64,000 nucleotides of DNA from Halosolutus gelatinilyticus (GCF_023028105.1 NZ_CP095494.1:1-64000); one strand, 5' to 3'; shown: positions 16,561 to 26,967, counted from the first letter of the stretch. Made by a program: numbers and translations. The notes: generated by a model not told the origin, from the sequence alone.

Positions 16561-17622
16561 ATGTCTGAAACCGACGCCGAATCCGTCACGAACCGCTCCG
16601 AAATCGTCTTCGTCACCGACGCACAGGACTGCAACCCCAACGGCAATCCGATGGGAGAGAACCGGCCGCGAATCGATCAGGTTACTCAACAGGCCGCTAT
16701 CACCGACGTTCGGCTCAAACGCTACCTGCGCGACCAACTAGAGTCTGACGAACATCCGATCTTCGTCAAAAAGACGGGAGACGGAGCCGACGTCCGTGCC
16801 GCACTGGCGATCGACCTGTTCGAGAACGTTGAGTCAGTCGACGACCTCAATGGACTCAACGACATCGAATCGGAGTTTCTCGAGCGAGCGACCGACGTTC
16901 GCTACTTCGGTGCGACGCTGTCGTTCAACAAAGACCCCGAGGATGATCTCTATCAAGCAGTCAAAGAGCAGTTTCCGAGTCAGTTCACCGGTCCCGTCCA
17001 GTTCTCGCCGGCTCGCTCGCTCAACGCCGTCGAAACCAACGAGGAGACCAGCATGCTGACCAGCGTCATCGCGACGCAGGACGACAAGGAACAGGGCGGG
17101 TTCGGGCTCGACGACCATCGGATCAAGTATGGAATCTTCCCCTTCCACGGTCTGGTCGACGAACACGGAGCGACGGACACCGCGCTGAGTAGTGCCGACG
17201 TCGAACGGCTCGATACGCTCTGCTGGCGCGCGCTGAAGAACCAGACGATCTCCCGAAGCAAGGTCGGACAGGAGCCGCGGTTGTACGTCCGCGCCGAGTA
17301 CGCGACTGATGGCTACCACGTTGGCGACCTCCACAACGACCTCAAGATCGACGACGAGAAATCGAAGCCAGACGGGGAGTTGCGGTCGGTTCGAGACGTC
17401 TGTCTCGACGTGACGAACCTCGTCGAGACGCTCGCACGCGTCGCGGCCGCCGGACACCTCGAAACGGTTCACGTTGCCGGAAGCAGCCGACTGAGCGTAA
17501 CTTGTGACGGGACCGAGATCGAAACTGCCGACGAGATTGCGCTGGCGCTCAACGAGCACGGCGTTCCCGTTCACGAAATCGACGTCTACGACGAGTTCGA
17601 CCGGACGCTTCCAGCGGAGTGA
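16561..17622 (+). CDS. cas7: Cas7 backbone subunit of Cascade
   Basis: A 353-residue protein starting at the ATG at 16561 (MSETDAESVTNRSEIVFVTD). The N-terminus holds the Cas7 signature DAQDCNPNGNPMGENRPRID, followed by the palm RRM-like fold and the thumb region around RYFGATLSFNK and FTGPVQFSPARSLN. Several copies bind the crRNA spacer along the Cascade backbone. The start is separated from cas8b by 37 bases. Another in-frame ATG upstream would overlap cas8b and lacks family similarity. Confidence 0.95.
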   Translation: MSETDAESVTNRSEIVFVTDAQDCNPNGNPMGENRPRIDQVTQQAAITDVRLKRYLRDQLESDEHPIFVKKTGDGADVRAALAIDLFENVESVDDLNGLNDIESEFLERATDVRYFGATLSFNKDPEDDLYQAVKEQFPSQFTGPVQFSPARSLNAVETNEETSMLTSVIATQDDKEQGGFGLDDHRIKYGIFPFHGLVDEHGATDTALSSADVERLDTLCWRALKNQTISRSKVGQEPRLYVRAEYATDGYHVGDLHNDLKIDDEKSKPDGELRSVRDVCLDVTNLVETLARVAAAGHLETVHVAGSSRLSVTCDGTEIETADEIALALNEHGVPVHEIDVYDEFDRTLPAE

Positions 17623-17626
17623 ACCG

Positions 17627-18478
17627 ATGGCTACACGAGACACCGAAAGCGAGGCAGCAGTTCCGGACGGACTCGAGAGAGTCGATCCGCCGACAATCGA
17701 GGAGGGAATACCGTCGAAGTGTCTCTCGTTCGTACTCCGAAGCGACTGGGGACACTTCCGGAGAATAGACAGAACGGTTACTAAACAGACCTACCGGATT
17801 CCACCTCGTACGACGGTCGCGGGAATACTGGCGGCAATCGCTGGCGTTCGACGGGACGGCTACTACGATGTCTTCGCGCCGGACAGTTCGGCGATTGCGA
17901 TCACGCCGATCGATACCGTCCGAACGGTAACGCAACCGACGCTCGGTCTCGGTACGCATCCCGGAGAGACGATGGTCGATGCCGGCGGTACCGGTCGGAA
18001 GACGATCAAAGTCAAGTATCCCGACAGCACCGACAATCGTCAGATCCACAGCTATGAACTCCTCATCGATCCAGCGTACCGCATCGACGTCGCTGTCGAA
18101 GACGAACGTTTCTACGGCGTTCTGAAACACCGTCTCGAGACTGGAACGTCGTACTATCCGCCGTCGATGGGACTCTCGGAACACCTCGCCTGGATCGAGA
18201 CCGGCGAAAACGGCGAGGTCGAATTCGAAACGGACACCGTAACGACCGACGGAACCGTGGCGGTCGACAGCGCCGTTCCGGACGGCGTCGACGATGTCGT
18301 CTTACAGCCGGACGTTCGTTGCGACGTCGAGCGCGTCCCGGCTTACATGGAGGCTTACGACGGTGGCCGCCGGACGACTGGATTTATCGACTACGCGTTT
18401 TCCGACGGGGAACTCGAACTCCGTCCGGAGTCGGTGACCCCGACCACGGTCGGCGACCGAACTGTCGTCTTCGAGTGA
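17627..18478 (+). CDS. cas5: Cas5 subunit of Cascade
   Basis: A 283-residue protein from the ATG at 17627, four bases after cas7 ends. After an acidic arm, the Cas5 core reads CLSFVLRSDWGHFRRIDRTV, with the family pattern of a first strand followed by an aromatic-basic loop, then YRIPPRTTVAGILAAIAGV. Cas5 caps the 5' handle of the crRNA in Cascade. The C-terminal part (YMEAYDGGRRTTGFIDYAF) is consistent with I-B Cas5. Length and gene order agree with haloarchaeal orthologs. Confidence 0.9.
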   Translation: MATRDTESEAAVPDGLERVDPPTIEEGIPSKCLSFVLRSDWGHFRRIDRTVTKQTYRIPPRTTVAGILAAIAGVRRDGYYDVFAPDSSAIAITPIDTVRTVTQPTLGLGTHPGETMVDAGGTGRKTIKVKYPDSTDNRQIHSYELLIDPAYRIDVAVEDERFYGVLKHRLETGTSYYPPSMGLSEHLAWIETGENGEVEFETDTVTTDGTVAVDSAVPDGVDDVVLQPDVRCDVERVPAYMEAYDGGRRTTGFIDYAFSDGELELRPESVTPTTVGDRTVVFE

Positions 18479-18501
18479 TCACTACGGACGGTTTCCGAAT
18501 C

Positions 18502-21351
18502 ATGGAATACGAAACGATTATTTCGCATCCGCGTGACGGCGACGACTTCCTCCTCGAGAACCATCTCGCAGAGGTCGCATCGCGAATGCTCCGTGTAGGG
18601 CGGTTCAGAGAGGACGGGTGCTGTTCGGAGCGGACCGTCGCTAGGGTCATCGGCCGACTTCACGACTTCGGGAAGGTAACGCCAGCGTTTCAGGATTATA
18701 TACACCCCGATCGAACACACGTTGGACCGCAACAACTCACGTATCACGCACGTTTGAGTGCGTTCGCCACTTACTGGGTCATCAACGAACTCGGCGGTGA
18801 GCAACGCGACGCTCTCGCTGCCTTCGCGACGGTCTCGAGACACCATGGTGTACTGCCGGACCTGGCTACGCATGTCATCAAAGATATCTACTACAACGAA
18901 GTCGACAGCGGCGAGCCGCCGAAAGCGTGGGCCGTTTCACAGGTTGAAACGATCGACGATGCGACACCTCACGCGCAGGCAGCGAACGAGTTTCTGACCG
19001 AAGCAGGCTCAGATCGGACGACGTGGAATCGGTTCCGAGACGAGATGCGAGACGGATCGCTCCTCGAGTCGGTCGCAGACGATGTCGCCGAGAGCGTCGG
19101 TTTCGGTCTGAATCGAAGTGCGGATCCGAACCGATTTCCCGACACGACGTACGACAGAGCGATCCGCTACTTCGGAGCGCTGACGCTCGCGGATAAAACG
19201 AGCGCAGGCGACGTTCCCAAGTCGAATCTGCGGCGAGAGCCGCTTTCTCTTAAGCCACTCGATAACTATGTTGAGCGCCTAGAGGCCGACAGCAAACTCG
19301 AACAAGAATTGAACGAGCGACGGGAAGCCGCACGCGAGGAGGCACGAACGAACACAGTCGATCGACTCCTAAGGACTGACGCGGATGTGGGGCGATTAAC
19401 TCTTCCGACCGGGCTCGGAAAGACGTTTTCGGGGATCACAACGGCGTTTACGCTTCGAGACGAAATCCAAGAGCGGCGCGGTCTAGAGGAGAAGCCGACA
19501 GTGATCTACGCGCTCCCCTTTACGTCGATCATTGAACAGACGCGAGAGCTATTCGAGGACCCGGAACTCTGGAACGCCGATCCGCATGGACACGCGTTTA
19601 CCGTCCATCACTACCTCAGCGAGACAGTAACGCAGGTTGATACCGAACGCGGCACAGACGGTGATCCCGAAACGGATCAGGGAACACGCAACGATGCGCT
19701 GCTCGGCGAGAGCTGGCGCTCGGGAACGGTCCTGACGACGTTCGTCCAATTGTTCGAGAGCCTTGCCGGCCCGACGAACAGTGCCAGCCTCAAACTCTCC
19801 GCACTGCAGGACGCGGTGATCATCCTTGACGAGCCACAGGCACTTCCAAAGCGGTGGTGGGCCGCAGTTCCGCGTCTCGCTCGGACACTATCGGACGAGT
19901 TCGATGCGACGCTCATCGCGATGACGGCCACCCAGCCAGCACTGTTCGAAGCGAGCGACGACTGTGAAACCGTCGAATTGCTCGAGGATACGAAAGCGTA
20001 CTACGAAGCGGCAAAACGGGTTCGATACACGGTCGACGATTCCGTTTGGGCACTTGGCGATCCGGAAGCCGAGACGACACCCGTCGATCACGAAACTGCT
20101 GGTAACAGGATTGTTACTGCGGTGACGACCAATGGGCTCACCGAAGACGAGCCACCACGATCCGCGCTGGCAGTCTGCAACACGATTGCCAGTTCACGGC
20201 GACTCACCGAAACTGTAACCGAGGCCGCACCCAGAAACGCCGTTCACGTCGGCAAAGTGTACGAAGAGGTCCTCGAACGCACTTCGATCGACGTTACCAG
20301 TCGCTGCAGAGGCGACGACTACGACGAGTTCAATGCCGATCCCGACACGCTCTTTACCGACCCCGACACTCTCGCACATCGAACGCTTGAGCGACTCGGA
20401 CTCACCGTGGTAGACGAGGACACTCGTGGCGAAAATGAGTCAGTCACCGACCTTCGGTGGGAGTGGGACGACCACATCCGGCCGTCGCTGGCCGTCGCAA
20501 CGTTCAACTCTCGGTACCGACCGCGCGACCGTCGTGTCCTCATTCGACTGGCCGATGTGCTAACAGCAACCAAGACGCCGTTCGTTCTCGTCTCGACCCA
20601 AGCCGTCGAAGCTGGCGTCGACCTAAGCTTCGGACAGGTCTTCAGAGATATTGCGCCGTTAGATAGCATTGTCCAGGCTGCCGGTCGCTGTAACCGTTCG
20701 TTCGAATGGGGGCTCGAAGGCGGGACAGTCACGATTTGGCTGCTGGCGGACCCAGACGCACCCAATGCTGGAATCGACCGAACCCCTGCCGCGTGTGTCT
20801 ACCAGAACGATGTCGGTGAACACCTGTCGATCGTCGCCGAAACGCTCCGTGAAGAGCTGCCGTCAAGCAGCGATATCGACGAACTGCATTTGACCCGAAA
20901 CGCAGTGCCGGCGTATTTCGATGCGCTACAGGAACAGTCTGTCGCGAGCCAGCAGTTACGGACCTACATCGACGATTTCGAGGCAATGGCGCTCGGACGG
21001 ACGTCGCTCATTCAGCAGGATTACCCGACCGTCGACGTACTCGTCGCGGTAACGGCTACCGAACGTCGGCTGCTCGAGGACATCGGTGACGCCTTTGCGG
21101 CCGGAAATACGCCCAGGGCATACGAGCTTCTACAGTCGGCTGCCGATCTGCGGTTGTCGGTGCCGGCTCGAGACGCCGACGAAGCGCTTACGAGCGTGCC
21201 ACGCGCCGATCGAAAAGACCGCGGCAATCCGGAGGGCGTACACGTCCTCGCGTTCGACGTTGCTCGAGACGGTGGTGGCTCGTACGATCTCGATGGTGGC
21301 GGATTCGTTGCCGACGATGACAGCACAGTCGGAGGGAGATTCACGATATGA
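18502..21351 (+). CDS. cas3: Cas3 helicase-nuclease
   Basis: A 949-residue protein from the ATG at 18502 (MEYETIISHPRDGDDFLLEN). The N-terminal HD nuclease domain shows His 21, the HD pair at residues 54-55 (RLHDFGK) and VSRHHGV near residue 115. The superfamily 2 helicase follows: P-loop LPTGLGKT at about 301-308, motif II LDEPQ at about 442-446, motif III AMTATQ and motif VI QAAGRCNR. It is recruited by Cascade to nick, unwind and degrade target DNA. All catalytic motifs are intact. The frame could be extended upstream, but that would overlap cas5 heavily. Its stop overlaps the start of cas4. Confidence 0.95.
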   Translation: MEYETIISHPRDGDDFLLENHLAEVASRMLRVGRFREDGCCSERTVARVIGRLHDFGKVTPAFQDYIHPDRTHVGPQQLTYHARLSAFATYWVINELGGEQRDALAAFATVSRHHGVLPDLATHVIKDIYYNEVDSGEPPKAWAVSQVETIDDATPHAQAANEFLTEAGSDRTTWNRFRDEMRDGSLLESVADDVAESVGFGLNRSADPNRFPDTTYDRAIRYFGALTLADKTSAGDVPKSNLRREPLSLKPLDNYVERLEADSKLEQELNERREAAREEARTNTVDRLLRTDADVGRLTLPTGLGKTFSGITTAFTLRDEIQERRGLEEKPTVIYALPFTSIIEQTRELFEDPELWNADPHGHAFTVHHYLSETVTQVDTERGTDGDPETDQGTRNDALLGESWRSGTVLTTFVQLFESLAGPTNSASLKLSALQDAVIILDEPQALPKRWWAAVPRLARTLSDEFDATLIAMTATQPALFEASDDCETVELLEDTKAYYEAAKRVRYTVDDSVWALGDPEAETTPVDHETAGNRIVTAVTTNGLTEDEPPRSALAVCNTIASSRRLTETVTEAAPRNAVHVGKVYEEVLERTSIDVTSRCRGDDYDEFNADPDTLFTDPDTLAHRTLERLGLTVVDEDTRGENESVTDLRWEWDDHIRPSLAVATFNSRYRPRDRRVLIRLADVLTATKTPFVLVSTQAVEAGVDLSFGQVFRDIAPLDSIVQAAGRCNRSFEWGLEGGTVTIWLLADPDAPNAGIDRTPAACVYQNDVGEHLSIVAETLREELPSSSDIDELHLTRNAVPAYFDALQEQSVASQQLRTYIDDFEAMALGRTSLIQQDYPTVDVLVAVTATERRLLEDIGDAFAAGNTPRAYELLQSAADLRLSVPARDADEALTSVPRADRKDRGNPEGVHVLAFDVARDGGGSYDLDGGGFVADDDSTVGGRFTI

Positions 21352-21917
21352 CCGATGAACTCAGTTACTCCGATTCCGAGCGGATCGACAACCTGATCGA
21401 ACGCGAACGATCGCCACATCGCGAGCCGTCAGTTCGAATTACCGGCTTGATGGTCCAGTACTATCACGTCTGTAGACGCGAACTCTGGTTCATGTCTCGC
21501 GGTATCGATATCGATCGCGGTGCAGCGAACATCCGACGCGGAAGCTATGTTGACGAACATAGCTACCGAAACAAGCGTCGCTCATTTTCCATTGACGGCC
21601 GCATCTCGCTGGATCTCCTTGACGACGGCGATGTGATGGAGGTAAAAGTCTCCTCAGCGCTCGAAGAACCGCCTCGAATGCAACTGCTGTACTACCTCTG
21701 GTATCTCGACCGGATTCACGAAGTAGAGAAATCCGGTGTATTGGCGTATCCCAAGGAGCGGTCGCGAGAATCGATCGCACTGACCGAGGACACCGCACTG
21801 GAGGTCGAGGAAACACTTCGGGGAATCATCGATACTGTCGAGGCCGATAGTCCACCGGACCTCGAAAAGAAACCGTACTGCCACTCATGTCTGTATCAGG
21901 ACATTTGCTGGCTATAA
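21348..21917 (+). CDS. cas4: Cas4 RecB-like nuclease
   Basis: A 189-residue protein with the iron-sulfur cysteines expected of Cas4: one in YYHVCRRELW and three near the C-terminus in YCHSCLYQDICW. The RecB nuclease core includes the motif GDVMEVKVSSALEEPPRMQL, with Asp, Glu and Lys in the usual order, followed by a QLLYYLWYL helix. Cas4 trims prespacers and helps choose the PAM during spacer acquisition with Cas1-Cas2. It overlaps cas3 by four bases and ends two bases before the cas1 start. Confidence 0.9.
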   Translation: MTDELSYSDSERIDNLIERERSPHREPSVRITGLMVQYYHVCRRELWFMSRGIDIDRGAANIRRGSYVDEHSYRNKRRSFSIDGRISLDLLDDGDVMEVKVSSALEEPPRMQLLYYLWYLDRIHEVEKSGVLAYPKERSRESIALTEDTALEVEETLRGIIDTVEADSPPDLEKKPYCHSCLYQDICWL

Positions 21918-21919
21918 TC

Positions 21920-22915
21920 ATGCCTCAAGATAACCACCACATCTTCGCCGATGGCAAACTGTCGCGTAGTGAAGACACTTTGCGAATCGACACTCTCGCC
22001 GGTGAGATGAAACACCTTCCAGTCGAAAGCGTTGGAACGCTATACCTCCACGGACAGATCGATTTCAACACTCGTACACTCGGTCTCCTAAACGATTACG
22101 GGACGACCGTGCACGTCTTCGGCTGGAACGACTATTATAAGGGTTCTTATCTTCCAAAACGACAACACCAGTCGGGAAACACCGTCGTCGAACAAGTCAG
22201 AGCCTACGATGATCAGGATCGACGGATGCCGATCGCCAGGTCGATGATCCAGGCCAGTATGCATAATATGCGTTCAAACCTGAAATACTACGATACGCGG
22301 GATCACGAGTTCGGCGACGCAATCGAGCGGATAGAGCAACAACAAGAACTCGTCGCAGACATCGCTGACATCCAAGAGCTCCGCGGTGCCGAGGCAACTG
22401 CCCGCAAAGCATACTACGGCTGTTTCGACGACGTTCTCCGAGACCCGTTCGAACTCTCCCGACGAGAGTATAACCCTCCGTCCAACGAAACGAACGCGCT
22501 CATTTCGTTTCTCAACGCGATGGTGTATACCACCTGTGTCTCCGCAATCAGAAAGACGGCACTGGATCCAACGATCGGTTACGTCCACGAACCCGGTGAC
22601 CGTCGGTTCACCCTCTCGCTCGACATCGCGGATATCTTCAAACCGATACTCGCTGACCGAGTCCTCTTTCGACTCGTCAACCGTCGCCAGCTCAATCTCG
22701 ACGACTTTGAACGGGAGCTTGAGGGGTGTCTCCTAAATGAAGGCGGCAGACTCACCGTGCTGGAAGCCTACGAGGAAACGCTCGACGAAACGGTCGCCCA
22801 TCCGCGCTTGAATCGAAACGTGAGCTACAAGACCCTCGTTCAGACCGACGTGTACTCGCTCAAAAAACACATCCTGACTGGAGAGCCATACCGGCCAACT
22901 GAACGGTGGTGGTAA
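21920..22915 (+). CDS. cas1: Cas1 spacer integrase
   Basis: A 331-residue protein from the ATG at 21920 (MPQDNHHIFADGKLSRSED). The metal-binding residues of Cas1 are visible: Glu in ELRGAEATARKAYY, His in GYVHEPGDRRFTLSLD and Asp in LDIADIFKP. The N-terminal beta domain (LYLHGQIDFNTRTLGLLNDY) is typical. With Cas2 it integrates new spacers at the leader end of the adjacent array. Gene order and length fit type I-B. Confidence 0.95.
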   Translation: MPQDNHHIFADGKLSRSEDTLRIDTLAGEMKHLPVESVGTLYLHGQIDFNTRTLGLLNDYGTTVHVFGWNDYYKGSYLPKRQHQSGNTVVEQVRAYDDQDRRMPIARSMIQASMHNMRSNLKYYDTRDHEFGDAIERIEQQQELVADIADIQELRGAEATARKAYYGCFDDVLRDPFELSRREYNPPSNETNALISFLNAMVYTTCVSAIRKTALDPTIGYVHEPGDRRFTLSLDIADIFKPILADRVLFRLVNRRQLNLDDFERELEGCLLNEGGRLTVLEAYEETLDETVAHPRLNRNVSYKTLVQTDVYSLKKHILTGEPYRPTERWW

Positions 22916-22917
22916 CG

Positions 22918-23178
22918 ATGTTCGTTCTCATCACCTATGACGTGCCAGCCGATCGGACCGGAATATACCGAAAACTCCTCCGAAAGCACCTCGAGCACAT
23001 CCAATATTCCGTGTTCCACGGAGATATTACCAAAGGACAACTCGTGACGATCATCCACGAAATTGAAGACCAACTCAAGTCTGACGATTCGATCTATATT
23101 TTCCAAGCTGAGGTCTCTGCAGCAGTCGAATGTACAGTTCTCGGTGATGCGGAAGAACCAGGGCAGCGATTCACCTAA
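22918..23178 (+). CDS. cas2: Cas2 adaptation protein
   Basis: An 86-residue protein from the ATG at 22918 (MFVLITYDVPADRTGIYRKL), with the usual ferredoxin-like first strand ending in Tyr-Asp, then LEHIQYSVFHGDITKGQL. It forms the central dimer of the Cas1-Cas2 integration complex. The start lies two bases after the cas1 stop. It is the last cas gene, and about 100 bases separate it from the first CRISPR repeat. Confidence 0.95.
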   Translation: MFVLITYDVPADRTGIYRKLLRKHLEHIQYSVFHGDITKGQLVTIIHEIEDQLKSDDSIYIFQAEVSAAVECTVLGDAEEPGQRFT

Positions 23179-23277
23179 TTTCGTCGATCCCCCGCCTGTC
23201 TCACACAATTGCTGGTCGACGATAGTCGGTCCTCAGAATCAGGAGTATTAAACCCTATGTGGCCGTTACTCCGGATG
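23179..23277 (+). promoter_or_regulatory. CRISPR leader
   Basis: The 99 bases between cas2 and the first repeat occupy the leader position. Repeats are perfect on this side and degenerate at the far end, which agrees with spacer addition here. An AGTATTAAACCC stretch at about 23244-23255 may be the array promoter. The leader is short for this class, so signals may extend into cas2. Confidence 0.65.
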
Positions 23278-26200
23278 GTTTCAGCAGGACCTTTGTAGGG
23301 TTGAAGCGAGTTCTCGCGTCCCGAGATCTCGCGGTACGTCGCGTTTCAGCAGGACCTTTGTAGGGTTGAAGCTGCATCCTGACCATTCGGGGGAGGGCGA
23401 ATGACGACGGTTTCAGCAGGACCTTTGTAGGGTTGAAGCGACGAGGACGCGCATGCCGCCCGTGGGCTTTACCGGGTTTCAGCAGGACCTTTGTAGGGTT
23501 GAAGCAAGCGCTCTCGCGGCCGATATCGGGCGACTCTACTGTGTTTCAGCAGGACCTTTGTAGGGTTGAAGCGTGGGATGATGATCTCGCGCTCTGGCAG
23601 TGCCGAGAGTTTCAGCAGGACCTTTGTAGGGTTGAAGCATGGATGAGTTTGACGAAACCAACGAAATGCTGGTTTCAGCAGGACCTTTGTAGGGTTGAAG
23701 CTCATCAGGGATCCCCTCCGAGTTCGTTCAGCGAGTTTCAGCAGGACCTTTGTAGGGTTGAAGCGAAGCAAGGGAGGCCATGAACCGAGCCGAAGATGAC
23801 AGTTTCAGCAGGACCTTTGTAGGGTTGAAGCGTCTTAGACCGGATTCGGTTCTCACACTCGGTACACAGGTTTCAGCAGGACCTTTGTAGGGTTGAAGCG
23901 ATAAGCGGCAACCACGTAACGGCAACAATAACGGTTTCAGCAGGACCTTTGTAGGGTTGAAGCACCATAAAGGGAGTAGAAAGGAATTGAACCCTTCTGG
24001 TTTCAGCAGGACCTTTGTAGGGTTGAAGCAAGAGCCATGGAGCGACGTGCCATCTACCCATAGAGGTTTCAGCAGGACCTTTGTAGGGTTGAAGCAAACT
24101 CTCTCGCCAGGAGACCCGCGAGGCGGTCGGTTTCAGCAGGACCTTTGTAGGGTTGAAGCTTGACTTTGATGAGGTCTCCCTCGACTCGCTCGCGAGGTTT
24201 CAGCAGGACCTTTGTAGGGTTGAAGCGAGGGCGATCAGTGTCCAGAGTGCACTGCGCCGCTCGTTTCAGCAGGACCTTTGTAGGGTTGAAGCAAGATGAG
24301 AGACGACACACGGATACAAAATTATTCGTTTCAGCAGGACCTTTGTAGGGTTGAAGCACCACGGGCGACGACGAGGAGAAGGACGTCCGAGGTTTCAGCA
24401 GGACCTTTGTAGGGTTGAAGCTCGACCCGTAGGAACAAGTGCCAACCAATTCCTTGTTTCAGCAGGACCTTTGTAGGGTTGAAGCAACGGAACGGAGTAC
24501 GAAGATGACCCACTAACGGCCGTTTCAGCAGGACCTTTGTAGGGTTGAAGCGCGTTGACAGGCGGCATCAACGGACACTTACCTAGTTTCAGCAGGACCT
24601 TTGTAGGGTTGAAGCGCCCCTTTCGACCCGGCGGACGTCAGACCGTCCCAGTTTCAGCAGGACCTTTGTAGGGTTGAAGCACCGTCGACCTGCAGACGGA
24701 GTCGTGCACCTGCCCGGTTTCAGCAGGACCTTTGTAGGGTTGAAGCGCAAATATTCTATTAATTCATCCCAAGTTTCAGGCGTTTCAGCAGGACCTTTGT
24801 AGGGTTGAAGCAAGGAGTACGCGGCGGAGAAGGCGGCTATGCTCGTCGTTTCAGCAGGACCTTTGTAGGGTTGAAGCGCTCTACTCGCAGACGGCCGGCA
24901 ACGACGGCCGGCTCGTTTCAGCAGGACCTTTGTAGGGTTGAAGCTTCGTCGAAGTCTCCGCTGTCTGGTCACATCCGACGGTTTCAGCAGGACCTTTGTA
25001 GGGTTGAAGCACGAGTGCGCGATCTCGAAGTTCCTCGATCGCCTCGTTTCAGCAGGACCTTTGTAGGGTTGAAGCGGTGGTTGTCCCGCTACCGGGGGGG
25101 CCACCCAGCATGTTTCAGCAGGACCTTTGTAGGGTTGAAGCACAAGATCCGGATGCAAAACTAGAGGCCGATCTGGTTTCAGCAGGACCTTTGTAGGGTT
25201 GAAGCAGTACCCGCAAGGCATCAGCGGACACCTCCGAAGACGGTTTCAGCAGGACCTTTGTAGGGTTGAAGCTGCCAGTTGGCCCGCACCTCGCCGTAGT
25301 CGTCGGTGTTTCAGCAGGACCTTTGTAGGGTTGAAGCGCGAGGTATCGCGACCAGTCCGTCATCTGACGCGTTTCAGCAGGACCTTTGTAGGGTTGAAGC
25401 GAAGAATTAGCAAGTAAAGCGACCCAAGCTGTAGAGAGTTTCAGCAGGACCTTTGTAGGGTTGAAGCGAAGCGAGGGAGGCCATGAACCGAGCCGAAGAT
25501 GAGTTTCAGCAGGACCTTTGTAGGGTTGAAGCATCTCCGACATATTCGTTGCCTATTGTGACATCGGAGTTTCAGCAGGACCTTTGTAGGGTTGAAGCAT
25601 CTCCGACATATTCGTTGCCTATTGTGACATCGGAGTTTCAGCAGGACCTTTGTAGGGTTGAAGCGATCCGGACGACTCGGCGCCGTGGCGATGGAACCTC
25701 GTTTCAGCAGGACCTTTGTAGGGTTGAAGCTACACGGAGGGATCGACCGGGTCATCCGGAGAGGAGAGTTTCAGCAGGACCTTTGTAGGGTTGAAGCGGT
25801 GAGGTGCCGAAGGGCAGCTCGATATTCGTCAGCGTTTCAGCAGGACCTTTGTAGGGTTGAAGCATCAAGAGGTTCGAATCATGGCTGTAGACGATCGCGT
25901 TTCAGCAGGACCTTTGTAGGGTTGAAGCAGGTTGTCTGTCAACCCGGCAATCACGGGGAGAACCGTTTCAGCAGGACCTTTGTAGGGTTGAAGCGGGCCG
26001 TAGTAGTTGTCCGCCTTCGCCTTCGCGATCGTTTCAGCAGGACCTTTGTAGGGTTGAAGCGTGTGATACGACGATCGTTACGATCGCTTCGATCCACGTT
26101 TCAGCAGGACCTTTGTAGGGTTGAAGCTCGATCGAGGACCTGCGGCGGGCGCTCGCCAACGGAGTTTCAGCAGGACCTTTGTAGGGTTGAAGCTGGCGCG

Positions 26201-26914
26201 AGATCGAGATCTGGGAGGACGACGAGGAGTTTCAGCAGGACCTCTGTAGGGTTGAAGCGTGGAACCATCAAGGCATAGAGCCTGAACCTGGGGGTTTCAG
26301 CAGGACCTTTGTAGGGTTGAAGCGGTATCGAGGTTTCGGCGGACATCGAGCAATACCCGGTTTCAGCAGGACCTTTGTAGGGTTGAAGCGCTACTGAGTT
26401 GGACCGATCGTCGCCGCGACCGCTGGTTTCAGCAGGACCTTTGTAGGGTTGAAGCACTGATCCAACTTGTGGGCCTGGCCGCACGCCCGGTTTCAGCAGG
26501 ACCTTTGTAGGGTTGAAGCGCATTTTGATGGAGATCCCCCCGCGATTCGAGATCGGTTTCAGCAGGACCTTTGTAGGGTTGAAGCAGAATGGAGGTAGAA
26601 GAGCCATGGATCTGAGTCACAGTTTCAGCAGGACCTTTGTAGGGTTGAAGCGTGAACGTCACGGACATCGGTCTCGAAGACAGTAGCGTTTCAGCAGGAC
26701 CTTTGTAGGGTTGAAGCACGGAGGATGACGACGGAACCGTTCAGCCGTGGCAGTTTCAGCAGGACCCTTGTAGGGTTGAAGCGATCTAATTGATACCTTC
26801 ATCCAACCCGAATTGGGTGTTTCAGCAGGGCCTTTGTAGGGTTGAAGCATCAAATACGTCGAGGACATCCTCGAGCACTACGGGGTTTCAGCAGGATCGT
26901 TGTAGGGTTGAAGC
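23278..26914 (+). CRISPR. Type I-B CRISPR array, 56 repeats and 55 spacers
   Basis: Repeats are 30 bases, beginning GTTTCAGCAGGACC and ending GGTTGAAGC, with internal partial dyad symmetry. I counted 56 from 23278 to 26885, with spacers of about 33-38 bases. The first 45 are identical by eye. Variants appear only toward the far end: repeat 46 at 26229, 54 at 26753, 55 at 26819 and 56 at 26885. Repeats 35-37 enclose the same spacer twice (25533-25568 and 25599-25634). The spacers at 23765-23801 and 25468-25502 match except for one base and a two-base length difference. The repeat resembles other haloarchaeal I-B repeats, and the adjacent cas operon should use it. Confidence 0.98.
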
Positions 26915-26949
26915 GTCGATCGGACGAGTTCTCCCGACGCACAGAAATG

Positions 26950-26963
26950 GTTTCAGGAGGACC
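26950..26963 (+). repeat. Degenerate terminal half repeat
   Basis: GTTTCAGGAGGACC matches the first 14 bases of the CRISPR repeat with one C-to-G change. It is spaced 65 bases from repeat 56, as expected for a 57th repeat. The change creates GGAGG, positioned as a ribosome binding site for the ATG at 26968; the rest of the repeat is lost. Confidence 0.7.
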
Positions 26964-26967
26964 CTCG

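Noticed and set aside
18319-18501. Upstream extension of cas3
   Set aside because: It would overlap cas5 by about 160 bases and is Arg-rich; the ATG at 18502 gives the normal HD-domain N-terminus.
23433-26719. Long open frames on both strands across the CRISPR array with recurring peptides
   Set aside because: They are translations of the 30-base repeat; the recurring peptide simply reflects the repeat, and spacer-derived parts are unrelated to each other.
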